From the NCBI GenBank assembly GCA_942159475.1, contig OW804094.1:8005555-8069554 (forward strand): 64,000 bases of DNA, in the 5' to 3' direction. A model generated the notes under the pieces. That model searched no databases and was not told where the DNA came from. It saw nothing but the letters and a program-made list of their open reading frames with translations. Position 1 is the stretch's first letter, and the number at the start of each line of letters is the position of its first letter. This document shows positions 20,754 to 31,300 of this stretch, one piece after another. Position numbers and translations under genes: made by a program. Source of the DNA: Sthenelais limicola (taxonomy: Eukaryota > Annelida > Polychaeta > Phyllodocida > Sigalionidae).

Positions 20754-22640
20754 ATGTCTGGCAAACAGCCAGGTAGTACTAACCCCCATGACAAATATGC
20801 CTCTAGTGAGGTAATTACTAATCCTGATAATATCTCCGAAAGGAGGTCATCAACGTCAGGTCCCCAAAGGGATTCTGGCAGACAAAATAGAAAAAAGGAT
20901 GAGAAATCCTACAGAGAAAATAGAACCGACGATGGCCTAGCCCGGCGATTTAAAATCCTCCAAAGGAATTTGAGGAATTGGACTCCGAAAGAAGATTATT
21001 CCATATGTCCTGTACTACCAGCCAAGGGAGATGGATGTATCGATCTTCCTGAGACTTCGGACGACGATCAAATGGGTCAGTATGAAGCTTTATTTGCTAA
21101 ATTATGTGACCCTACAAAAACATTGCCTGAGAAAGGCCTATCAGTAAGAGAAGACCAAGATTTAAAGCTAAAGATGGCCGTCTCTATTTATACAACTGGG
21201 ATGAGGTGTCCCTTCACATGTTGCAGGTCGAAGTCCTTAAATACTTATGGTGTTAAGATGTTTAGAACTAAATTATCACTATTAAGACATTTGTGTGAGG
21301 AACACACACCATTGACTGTTGGCTGGGAGTGCCCAGACAATTTATGTCAGAAAGTGGTCGACAGGAGGAAAGAAATGGTAATTCATCTTACTTCTCCTAC
21401 TGGTCGCCATCGTATGTCAGATTCTCTGGCTAACCAATATATGGAGGCATTAACCTCCAAAGATCGGGTTCTTCAACCTAACCCAACATTTCATTATAGT
21501 CTAGCTGTGACCAGACATATGTGGAAAACGATGGAGGACACTGCTAAGCAAGAAGGATATCGTGGGGTGGCAACGGGTACACCTCGTGCGACTCCGAAGA
21601 AGCAGAAGCTCGTTGATGCCCCATTGCCGGCAACAAATGCATGGTCTTTGGGACGTTCTAGCTCAGCAGGTTCTTCTGCTCAAGTAACCACCAGTGTGCA
21701 TATAGAGGCTGATTCTCTAACTAATTATAAGCATATTTACGATGAAGCCACTTATAATTATGGCGCTTCTTTAGATTTAGAACGTGGCAGACATTTGGAG
21801 GAGATGGATCGAATCCAAAAAGATTATATCGTGGCAATGTCCGATATGGTAAAGCCTCTTACAGAGGTATCATCAATTATGAGAAGCCAGGAACAAGTAG
21901 AATCGCTGGTAGAAGCTTTAGAGGAGACTACAGGCCTCAACGATCAGTTACAAGTCAGGGTAATGGACTTAGAAAATCAAAACCAACAACTTTTGAGCGA
22001 GTTAGCTAAAGTGAAGGCTGAATTTGCAGCTTATAAATCCACTTGTACAAGCACGAGGAAAATGACTTCCCCATCTTCTGCCCTTAGTTATTTGAGGGAG
22101 AAAAATATGCAAACCAGGGCTTTGTTAAATACAAAATTGTCTAGTGTTTCAGTTGCTTCAAGCTCTACATCTGGGAATCCAAGTTTCCTTGCCGAAATGC
22201 CCCCTCAGGCTCCCTATAAGCAATCTTCATCTAGTAGTCAAGATTTTCTTGCTAAGAAGCCCACTCAGGCCCCTAATAAGCATCTAACATATGCTAGTAG
22301 TGTAGCCCCGGGTCCATCGTCGATGGTGCCTCCGACAGCTACGATTCCAAAGGTGACGAGATCGGCTGTCGCATCTCAGCAGCTTAAATCGCCTCCTGTG
22401 TCGGCGGCGGTAGGTAAACCTCCCGATAAGGATGAAACTCCTATGTCGGTAGACGAAGAAGTTCCAGCTGCCTCTGGACAAGATCGCCAAGGTCAACAGT
22501 CGTCATCTGCAAATGCTGACTTGGTAAAAGATTTGTTGACCCTTAAGAAGCCTGAAGATTTTCTTAGTCCAAATAAAACAAATAATGTTGAATTTATGAC
22601 AGAAGTCGACATGATGATGGGTGAGACAACTCACGTATGA
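20754..22640 (+). CDS. ORF3 of Ty3-type element: zinc-finger-like, coiled-coil protein
   Basis: 628 codons in the position where retrovirus-like elements carry env, but with no signal peptide, membrane segment or furin-type site visible. Residues ~150-220 hold two Cys/His clusters: CPFTCC...LLRHLCEEH, and CPDNLC-x12-H-x7-H (ECPDNLCQKVVDRRKEMVIH), both C2H2-like. Around residues 370-435 is a likely coiled coil (VEALEETTGLNDQLQVRV). The N-terminus is polar and Arg/Lys-rich; the last ~180 residues are Ser/Pro/Ala-rich. A clean splice acceptor lies 27 bases before the ATG. I do not recognise the family; a nucleic-acid-binding accessory protein is plausible. The frame is as undamaged as pol, so it is probably under selection in the element. 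Confidence 0.85.
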   Translation: MSGKQPGSTNPHDKYASSEVITNPDNISERRSSTSGPQRDSGRQNRKKDEKSYRENRTDDGLARRFKILQRNLRNWTPKEDYSICPVLPAKGDGCIDLPETSDDDQMGQYEALFAKLCDPTKTLPEKGLSVREDQDLKLKMAVSIYTTGMRCPFTCCRSKSLNTYGVKMFRTKLSLLRHLCEEHTPLTVGWECPDNLCQKVVDRRKEMVIHLTSPTGRHRMSDSLANQYMEALTSKDRVLQPNPTFHYSLAVTRHMWKTMEDTAKQEGYRGVATGTPRATPKKQKLVDAPLPATNAWSLGRSSSAGSSAQVTTSVHIEADSLTNYKHIYDEATYNYGASLDLERGRHLEEMDRIQKDYIVAMSDMVKPLTEVSSIMRSQEQVESLVEALEETTGLNDQLQVRVMDLENQNQQLLSELAKVKAEFAAYKSTCTSTRKMTSPSSALSYLREKNMQTRALLNTKLSSVSVASSSTSGNPSFLAEMPPQAPYKQSSSSSQDFLAKKPTQAPNKHLTYASSVAPGPSSMVPPTATIPKVTRSAVASQQLKSPPVSAAVGKPPDKDETPMSVDEEVPAASGQDRQGQQSSSANADLVKDLLTLKKPEDFLSPNKTNNVEFMTEVDMMMGETTHV

Positions 22641-23390
22641 ATAATTAATCAAATATATTGCTATCAAGCCTTTCTAGTTGGGTAAATGTTGTATTCATTT
22701 TAATATAATGCTTTACCTATTTTTGCGAAGTCTTATTTTTGAGGTGAATTCAATACCTTCAATGGTTATTATTAGGGTAAAATAATTTTTTTTACCTTTT
22801 CCATGAAATTTTATTCTGACTAATATATGAGTGAAAATAAGTTTTATCTCGTATGATCATTTTTGGATACTGACTATGTTCACTATATTTGTGGAAATAT
22901 ATTTATACTCTGGAACAGTGATTGGTTTCGAACCTGATGTCCTGATGTCCTGTAAGAAGCAGCAGACTTTTTCTACGCTGGACGTGTTGAGGAGCTGTAA
23001 TTGGGATCGGTACGAGAAGGAGGGACCGTCGATACAAATATGAAGCGATTTATTCTTATATTATAGATATTATTATATTCCTAAGTGCCTGTGTCTTAAC
23101 GAGGCTGGATGGCATGGTACATGTCTGTACCTTGGTTTATTTTTGATACTATTAATATTAATCGTTTTCTTATAAGTCAGAAGCAGAGTTTTTCTGAACA
23201 TTATTGTATCATATGTCTAAAACATTGACATTTATATTCTTTTATATTTACTTGTGGTCCGTTACATATACCTCAAGTTTCGGTCTTATTTCTCTCTCTT
23301 TATGTCATATATAAGATATGCTATTGATATGGTATTATATATTTTTGTATAACTTATGGTAAAGAAATCATATGAATTTCTTTTAAACCC
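22641..23390 (+). other. Non-coding tail between ORF3 and 3' LTR
   Basis: About 750 bp of AT-rich sequence with only a short open stretch at 22831-23043 that I do not believe is a gene. Confidence 0.6.
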
Positions 23391-23402
23391 GGTAGGGGGA
23401 AG
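23391..23402 (+). other. Polypurine tract
   Basis: GGTAGGGGGAAG directly abuts the TG of the 3' LTR, the expected plus-strand priming site. Confidence 0.75.
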
Positions 23403-23684
23403 TGTAGTGCCATGACTGAACTTTCCATATACTACTTATATCCATACAACTACAACCTTTTAACACCAGATGGACCTGTGTGTCACAGCTGTGTTAATTC
23501 TGTATTTATCTGTTATACGATTACCATTATCATGTTGTACCAACCTTTAAATACCCTTTTACATGTCATTGCCATTTTACCAACACCATGACTTCAGTCT
23601 TAATAAATCAGAGTAATAATATTGAGGCTCTTGTCTTATATTATAACCAAACTCTCCTCCTCTACATACAACCGGGTCATTACA
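23403..23684 (+). repeat. 3' LTR of Ty3-type element
   Basis: 282 bp, same length and apparently the same sequence as 12617-12898. Followed by the target copy TATG (23685-23688). Confidence 0.95.
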
Positions 23685-24194
23685 TATGTCAATTTATTTT
23701 ATGATTTTTTAAAAAAATTTCATTCAAGTCCAAAACAAGTGACAAATTATGATAATTGATGGTTTGGAGAAAGTCGGCTGGCGGCAGATAGGCCTACAAA
23801 CTACGGTATTCATCTAGAACATGTTTTGGTCCCAAATTTTAAAAAAAACGTAGTTTTTGTCATACAGATCGTAGCATCGTATTTTGATGCTGAAATCGTA
23901 GTAACTACGGCGAAATCGTAGAAGTTGGCAGCTCTGTTATTTTGTCTAAGTTTTACAAGTGAGGTAGACAAGGTTAGTAGACTGGCCCCTGGATAAAATC
24001 CAGGTCTTCCGGCCGTTACGGTATTACAGGATAGAGTGTGGAAATACCCTCAGTCATAGAGGTCACATACGTCCTACTCCCACGGAGCAAACCACTCCTT
24101 TTAATATCATTATCACGTTCTGACCTTTGAGTTTTGTGTTAACATACAAGGTTTCCTTCCTCCGGATAGTCGTGTATAGCAGAGCCATTAATAC

Positions 24195-24936
24195 TAATTA
24201 CACTGCAAATGTATTTAACTGATTGTCATTCATTTATTATTTGATATACTGACATATGGGCGGGCATATGGGTCAGATTATTTTCCTATGTATAAATGGG
24301 TTTATTCTGACCTTGGACACTTCATACGTTTACAGGGGGCCCTGCTCTGTGTGCATATTTATAATTATGGTGTCATGTTGTTCAGAACGAATTGGGCTTT
24401 CAGAAAATAGATACATTTGTACACTTTCATGGAACAATCTGGCCCCTGGAGACCGTCGAATAATAATAAAAAAACAATAATAAAAAAACGGCCTTTTAAA
24501 AATAAAAACCCTTTGTTACATGCGCCTCCATTGCTGTTCAAACACTCAGCCATGCTGCTATTTGTATCTAGTTACAAGTCGTTGCATCCTAGGCAAGTAG
24601 TGAGATGATTAAAAGTTATAGGAGCCTAATCCTAAGGTGCGAGATTGAGTTATTTCATGAGAGAGAAGGAAAGAAAAGGAAATTATTTTGTATAAAATGA
24701 AATTTCAATGATGAATAAAAATGCACAGATTCTTATTTATATTGGTTAGTTATGAATTCCCTCAGTTTTCCCTGGCTTGCCATGTCCTTAGGCATGAACA
24801 GCTCAACAAGTTCACAAGTCGCTGTGTTAGTTGGTGAACATTTTGTGAGTAGGCCTTTTAGTTACTGAGTGATGGCGAGTAGCTTTCTTAGTCAGGTGAA
24901 CGTTTTAGGGGGAGGGGGGGGGCGCGAATTTTCGCA
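24195..24936. other. Left subterminal region of P-like element
   Basis: No gene recognised. AT-rich, becoming G-rich near 24907-24925 (AGGGGGAGGGGGGGGCGCG) just before the TATA box of the + strand gene. A short open stretch at 24256-24480 lacks any recognisable feature. Confidence 0.5.
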
Positions 24937-24944
24937 TATAAAAA
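24937..24944 (+). promoter_or_regulatory. TATA box of the C2H2 gene
   Basis: TATAAAAA between GC-rich blocks (TTCGCA and TCGCGCC), 57 bases before the ATG at 25001. An initiator-like CTCAGAC lies near 24983. Confidence 0.65.
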
Positions 24945-25000
24945 TCGCGCCGTTTTGAGCCCTTGTTATAACGCCTTCTACACTCAGACAATACACAACT

Positions 25001-26359
25001 ATGGTCAGGAAAAGAACTAAACCAGCAGCTGTGAATGACTACCTGGATTGGAATGATCATGACCTGGATTTGGATACCCTTCTTGGCGACTATACAGCCA
25101 CTGAATCAGAAGCAGATTCAGGCTCTTGTGAATCTGAGTGTGAATTAGAACTTGCACATACCATTTCCAGGAAAAGGGTTGAAAAAAGAAAACGTCCCCT
25201 TTCCAGTAAACCAGCCAAAGCATGTAAAACTAGTGCTCAGTCAAATGTGCCTACCTCTTCTGCTCAACGGTACTATGTGTGTGAGGAATGTGGAAAATCA
25301 TTGAAGACGAAGGCAGGAATGAGGGGACATGTACAGAGACAGCATAAGAGAAATCTCACAACCTCTGAAGAAAGCCCCAAGAGTGAAACTCAGGTTTCTC
25401 CATCAGCTGTTGCCATTACCATTACCCCCGAGGATGTTATTAAATCCATATCCCAAATTATGAATGACCCCATGCATTGTTCACCTAACTCATTCCATGG
25501 CAAACATATCATAGCTCTTAGTACTTCACTTGTGCACAACTCATCGTTCATGTCAGAGGTTTCAAACTATATGGGACCATCATTTACTTCTTTGACTGAA
25601 CACTTATCATCACATGGTTCATATCAACTGGCCAAAGAAAACATGCTTAGAGATTTTCATAACCTGCGAAGCCAGTCTCATGTAAAAACTCTACAATCCA
25701 TGATTTCCTCTAGAGTACCAGCTCCCCTACATATTTGGGTGAAACCCTTCACCCAAATTTTCCTAACCCAGCTACTGGCCTTGGTTGTTGCAAAGCAAGT
25801 CATGCCTTCCATTGACACGCCCTCAAGTGCACCCATAAGTGAGAATGATATCAAATGTCTCCATCATATCGCAGGGTTTATACTTAGGAAATGTAAGAAA
25901 ACTTTCCCCAATACAGACTTTCTCTATAAGATGCAGCACAATGAAGAACAGCAAATCTCATCCATGCATTCTGCACAGGCCTGGACCAAATGTCAAGACC
26001 GTGGAGGGCTCCTATATCCATCAGAAGAATTCTTGGATATTATCAAGAAAATGGAAGTGGTGGTGAGGGAACTCGTTAATCTTGATGATATATCAAGTTC
26101 CTCACTTAAGTTGACTGCACTCCAGCCTGCACTGTCTTCATCCGTGGTAATCAAGGAGGCATGGATGAGTATGATTGAGTATGAGACTTCCCAAACTCAG
26201 AAACTTTTTGACATAGTATGCAAGCTGTTCCTTACTGTAAGAGGTTTTTCAGTGGCCCGCCTTTTGCAACGGGACAGGCAAAGGGTTGACAAGAATAAAC
26301 AGGTGGCCAGGAGGAAATCCAAATCACTGCGGGCAACTCTGAGGGACTTGGCTAACTAA
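25001..26359 (+). CDS. P-element ORF2: C2H2 zinc-finger protein with transposase-like C-terminus
   Basis: 452 codons, one exon, starting with ATG after a TATA box. The N-terminus is acidic (residues ~15-55) and then basic with an NLS-like run (KKRKRP-type). One C2H2 finger lies at about residues 91-113: YYVCEECGKSLKTKAGMRGH ending QRQH. The C-terminal half contains LHHIAGFILRKCKKTF and, further on, DRGGLLYPSEEFLDIIKKME. That resembles, from memory, the IAGY-RK and GGL-PS segments at the C-terminal end of P/THAP9-type transposases; this link is tentative. A poly(A) signal follows at 26840-26845. It lies tail-to-tail with the transposase gene inside the same element. It could supply a DNA-binding or regulatory subunit. 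Only one zinc finger is visible and no catalytic motif. Confidence 0.8.
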   Translation: MVRKRTKPAAVNDYLDWNDHDLDLDTLLGDYTATESEADSGSCESECELELAHTISRKRVEKRKRPLSSKPAKACKTSAQSNVPTSSAQRYYVCEECGKSLKTKAGMRGHVQRQHKRNLTTSEESPKSETQVSPSAVAITITPEDVIKSISQIMNDPMHCSPNSFHGKHIIALSTSLVHNSSFMSEVSNYMGPSFTSLTEHLSSHGSYQLAKENMLRDFHNLRSQSHVKTLQSMISSRVPAPLHIWVKPFTQIFLTQLLALVVAKQVMPSIDTPSSAPISENDIKCLHHIAGFILRKCKKTFPNTDFLYKMQHNEEQQISSMHSAQAWTKCQDRGGLLYPSEEFLDIIKKMEVVVRELVNLDDISSSSLKLTALQPALSSSVVIKEAWMSMIEYETSQTQKLFDIVCKLFLTVRGFSVARLLQRDRQRVDKNKQVARRKSKSLRATLRDLAN

Positions 26360-28319
26360 TATTGACTTATGACGTGATTTGCATTTTAGTATTATTTACA
26401 GTTCAGAATGATGAATTACATGGTCATAATACTCAGACGGAGATATCTAAAAATCGATTGTGATTTGCATATATTAAATCTGGTCGATTTCTTTCTATAA
26501 AGCTGTGGCATCGATCTGATTTCTGCCTAGAATTTGTTAAATTAAATGATTTGATGGGTCACTTGTTTACAGCACATTATGTCCGGTCTAGGTGTTAATT
26601 GATTATATCATGTGATGGGATGATCATTAATCATGGTGCATAAAACTATAATTTATTCATTTCATGTATTAAAGGTTAGGTAAGTGCATTTCCTATAAGG
26701 TCACATCTCACCACGTTAAAGCCAAAAATATATACATGTAATCTCAGCATGGTGATCTATATTAGCATAAGCTATATTTATACTCCTTATTATGTCCACT
26801 GTATATACTGCTGTTCTCTAACCCTCCTCAGTGAGGGATAATAAAATTAAACCATGTCAATAGGACATTTGTGTCTCTCATAATTTATTCATTGATTCTA
26901 TCATGTCCTGGAGAAACGATTCAAATGAAGAAAAAATGATTAAAAGTAACAAATTCCGCATCGATTTTTGCTCTGAATACAACTGCACCAGTGCCCTGTA
27001 ATGGCCCATTCAAGACAGGCAGGGTATTCACAAACCTATGGTAACACATATGATATATAAGTATGATAAGCACAGAGGGTGAATTTGCATTAGCTTCCAA
27101 TAGTATAATAGAATCGAAACATTTCATACACACACAATAAGTGAGGGTATAAATTGTTGTTGCTTTCATTTGAATTGCCTAGAGATCTATTAAATAATGA
27201 GAAAGCCATTGCTGAAGTCGTGAAGTTATTATTATTATTAAGTTGCCAGTTGGCCTGTAGTAGTGCTGCTTTGTCTGTGTAGATCTGTCAGAATTCTTAC
27301 CAGGACGAGTCCATAGTCCAGAAGGGACGATTGGTTATTATAAGTAAATACATGGGGGTACAAATGAATACAGAGACGACTATCCGTCCTTGGTCAGGGA
27401 TCTCTTTAGATATTACTGTTACCAGGGACGAATCCGCACAGAGGAGCCTAGCAGAGCTAGAAGTGAGAACTTGAAGAGTAAAAGCCTGTATCAGCCAAGG
27501 AGGCCCGTTTATTTACAGTCAACTGGACGGGGAAGGAGTTCCTTCCTTTTCTAGACCCAAGATAAAATTGCCCCTTACTCTAAAACTGACCCCTATTTAT
27601 AGTCCCTCCCCCCACAGAACCACGCCCACTCACAGTGTGGGACCCGACCCATCTTAAAACAACCAACTGATTTTAGCTTGATCTCTCAGATCAAATTTTC
27701 AAATATACATGATGTATAACAAATTACAATAAAAAAGGCAAGTTTAACAATGAAATACTGAGTGAACAAAAGACAGTGACCAGCACATTCTTATCCTCAT
27801 ATGTTGAGTTTTCACAATAAATATCCATCACACAGTCAACCTTCGTCAACCATGACATCATATTGAATAATGACTAATTTGAATAGCTTATCTCAGGGCA
27901 CATTGAAAAAAATTATCTCTTATTCAAGTTGGATTGGTTAGGCACAATCCATTGATTTTAAAAGATCACCTCAGGCCTTAATGTACATCATTCTGGCCCA
28001 TCAGTCAATTTAGCCTGACAACTTAGTTTTGTCATTTTGATCATAACGACACACTCTGTAGCACCAAACAGGCTATTCAACTGAAATGCTATTATTGCAT
28101 TTTCAAGCTTTAAATTGATGCAACAATAATTGACGAAACAGTATATAACAGAAGTAGTTCCCTATACAACAAACATCTAGCTAGTTATCACAGATTTCCT
28201 GAATAATTAATACATCCAAGATATCACATCACCAATAATTTATTACATAGAATAGTGTATAAGAACTTTCAATCACACAGTCACCAGAGACGCTTCTCTG
28301 TAATGTACCATTTTAGTAT
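26360..28319. other. Intergenic region between the convergent P-element genes
   Basis: Contains the 3' UTR of the + gene (AATAAA 26840-26845) and that of the - gene (TTTATT at 28239-28244, AATAAA on -). The middle (about 27230-27660) is GC-richer, with a (TTA)n start, and may be an old inserted repeat; no ORF. Confidence 0.5.
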
Positions 28320-31300
28320 TTAGTTCTCTTTGCGGCGTTTCGGTAATGGAGTATCATCGATGATTGGACGTTGCCTGGTTCTCTTCACATTTCCTCTCAC
28401 AGGGGCAGTAGTCTGTGAACCAACAACACGCAAGTTGTTAATTGTGTATTGGATATCACGAACTGTCGGATTGTCATTAGCACCCCCTTTATGTCTGCAA
28501 TGACCAAAGAAACCTTCCAAGACATCTTGGTTAAAATGACTTGTCAACACAAATGGAGCACCCCTGTCCAGCATTGTACGAATGCAGGCAACTATAGACT
28601 GAACAGTTATCTTTAGCCCCTCCAAAGTCTGATGGCTCAACATCATTGCAGCTCGCTGGCCTTTGGTGTAGGGACCTGGTCTGTCCAGGACGGAAGATTT
28701 CCAGTCCTCAAAATACTGTAGGAAATCATGCAGTAGGTAGTTTAGCCTTGGATCATCAGTAGTTGTATATGCATCTAGATCTGGATTTCTTTTTTTTCTC
28801 CCCTCAGATAAGCTTCTAGCATTCATGCAATCAAAAAAACGGTTCATGTGCCGTATGAAATTTACAGTTTCTGAGCAGGGAGCACCATAATATGTTTCCA
28901 GTGCATTTGCAACAGATGAGCTCAAGATTTGTGCTGCGAGATTCACCTTCATTTGGTTGAATGCATTCATGTCGATATGTGCCCTGGTCAGTTTGTTGGT
29001 TACCCCATACAAATTTGCCTCAACATACCTTGTATATAAATCAACAATTTGCATCCAACTAATGTCTTTACCGTCCTTCCATAGTTTCCGGGTCATTTTA
29101 TGGGAATAGCTGTTGGAGAAGCAGTTTCTGGTTGTTTTAATCAGATGGGGGGCATCAGAAATAAAATAGACTTTCCTTTCATCCAGAGCATATACATTGT
29201 CCGTTGAATGACACAGGGCACCATCTTCGAGTCGATGTAATCTAAAGAATCTTCTGTTTGGTGTAGCACCATCACATGTAATAAAAAGCACTTTGAGATT
29301 ACAATACAGTTCTAGATGTTGAATGCACTCCCACAAGATCATATATAAAGCATCGGAGGTGACACCTTTTGTTGCAAAAGAAGCTAAGGGAAACCTTAAA
29401 TCAGTTGCTACACCTCGTACCATGAGCACCAGTACATGGGTAGCCAACTCCCTCTTTGACTTTTTCAAGTATGACTCAAGATTATTGAGTTGGTCTCCAA
29501 ACTTATCGATGTTTATGTAACCTACAAGTTCACCAGTGTTCTTATCATATACGAGATCATCCTTTATTTTGATTTCATCCTGCAATATGCCAACAAATGA
29601 TTTGAAATCTTCACCATAGGAACCCACAGCCCTTGCCTCTTCGATCAACTTGTCCATATACTGTGGTAGAAACCCATGTTTTGCTGGCATGTAGTTAGTA
29701 TAATCACAGAGTGTCCTCTCAGATGGTAATGATATAAAGTCTGAGTGCCGCATGGCAGCATATCCTTTGGCACTTTTACTTTTAAGGTAGATACACCATC
29801 GGACAATCATGGGGTGCCACTTCATTGAAGCTTTATTCTTTAAAGAATTAAACTTCAGTTGTTGTTGCCAGAATAATTTTGGGAAGTTGTTGTCATCAGG
29901 AAAGGAACCGTTTACATGAGGAGAAAAGTTATCCACCATTTTTTGTATGTTATCATTGTCATCAGGATTTAAGTTTTCACCCTGTGCTTCTATAAGATGA
30001 TCAATTCTCTTACGCAGTGCCTCATTTTCCAGTTTCAGTTGGCTACTGTGTTGACGTAAAGCTACAACCTTGGTGACAAGCTCCTCCTTGGTCATAACTG
30101 AGTGAGCTTTCTTGGATGACAAGGGGTTCTTATTCTCTTTCTCCATGGACTTGTTTTTATGGCTGATTTTCTTCCTTAATGATCCTCTGTATACCTGGCA
30201 ATGGCGACACCTCTGTTTGCGCTGCACAAGTCGTTCGCATTTAATTGATCGAATGGTTGACATGTGGGGTCCACCAATACAAGCTTCGTGATAAGCAGTG
30301 ACTTGGGCATTTACATGATGACTTAGGCCAGAACCTAATGGGAGCAACTCTGTGAACTTTTCATCGGGATTCCCAATGCAGACATCAAAGCATAATATTC
30401 TAGTTAGGAGCGTTTTAACGTCCTGCCAGGTGTTAAAATATCTGGGGAGTCCAAGCCAGAGGTCATGGTTGTATTCCAGTCTGTTGTTCCCCACTGTTAC
30501 TTCACTCATGAAGTTCTGCTTTATTGTCACCGAAAGTTTAATTGTTGGTGACCCAGACTCATGTAAAACAATGTAGGTTACAATATCATTTCCACTTGGA
30601 ACACAGGTGAATTGCTTAAAGACATTGTCATTAACCCTATTAATAAGTGCACTTTTCAAAATGCTTTCTGGTGTTTCTGGTAATGACTGAGGTGTGCATA
30701 ATGAATGAGGTGTGCATAATTCGTTTGATGGAGTGTCAGATGGAGATAATCCAGCTTTCGGAGTGGATGCCTGGACTGGCGATTCAAACATGGCTGAATC
30801 GGGGAGATCGGGGAGGTGCATCTGAGGCGACATACTATCAGATGAATTAGACTGCGGTGGAGTGCAGGAGAAGCTGGGGTCCTCTTCAGAATATAGTGTT
30901 GTTGAAGTTGGTGTTTGATGTACTGAGTCCTGTAACATCTCAAGGGGTATGCATGGTTGTAGCGGGTCTTGTCCAGGATTGATGGCATTGTCAGATAGGA
31001 TGACAGGTTTTTTTGTGTAACTGTGGTCTAGAGATATATGCCTAAGTATACCCCTGCTTGGTGATATATTTGAAGATGGCAGTTGGGAATCTGTTACCAT
31101 CTCAGAAGTTGATTCAAAGTCTTGGAAAACAGTCATATCCTGGTAGGGAACTTCTGGTTGAGGGGGTAGAGGGTGCAGATTATCAGATTCCGAAGTGGTT
31201 GGTTCAGAACACCTGTTCCAAAATGGAAAAAGAATAGTCAGTATAGAGAATATTTTTTCATTATCTAAGTATTAGAATGAAAATGCACAAACAAACGGGA

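Larger units (their letters stand above)
12617..23684 (+). mobile_element. Full-length Ty3-type LTR retrotransposon with third ORF (11.07 kb)
   Basis: Two 282-bp LTRs bounded by TGTA...TACA, a 4-bp target duplication TATG (12613-12616 and 23685-23688), a primer-binding site, gag, pol in the order protease, RT, RNase H, integrase, a third ORF, and a purine tract before the 3' LTR. Integrase after RNase H places it with Ty3 elements rather than Ty1. All catalytic motifs are present, the frames are open, and the LTRs show no difference by eye. It therefore looks like a very young, possibly still competent, insertion. Roughly 11 kb is long for the group because of a long gag, the 1.3-kb gap after pol, and ORF3. 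Confidence 0.93.
12056..23936. mobile_element. Small TIR DNA transposon split by an LTR retrotransposon
   Basis: The left end CAGAGCTGCCAAC (12056-12068) is perfectly inverted at 23924-23936 (GTTGGCAGCTCTG). Both are flanked by the 6-bp direct repeat TTATTT (12050-12055 and 23937-23942). Removing the Ty3 insertion (12617-23684 plus one target copy) leaves about 0.8 kb with no ORF, so this is a non-autonomous DNA transposon. Its first six bases CAGAGC equal those of the P-like element at 24180, but superfamily is not certain. Confidence 0.65.

Noticed and set aside
20754..22640. Envelope gene of an errantivirus-like element
   Set aside because: Position fits, but there is no signal peptide, hydrophobic membrane span or cleavage site; it has zinc-finger-like and coiled-coil features instead.
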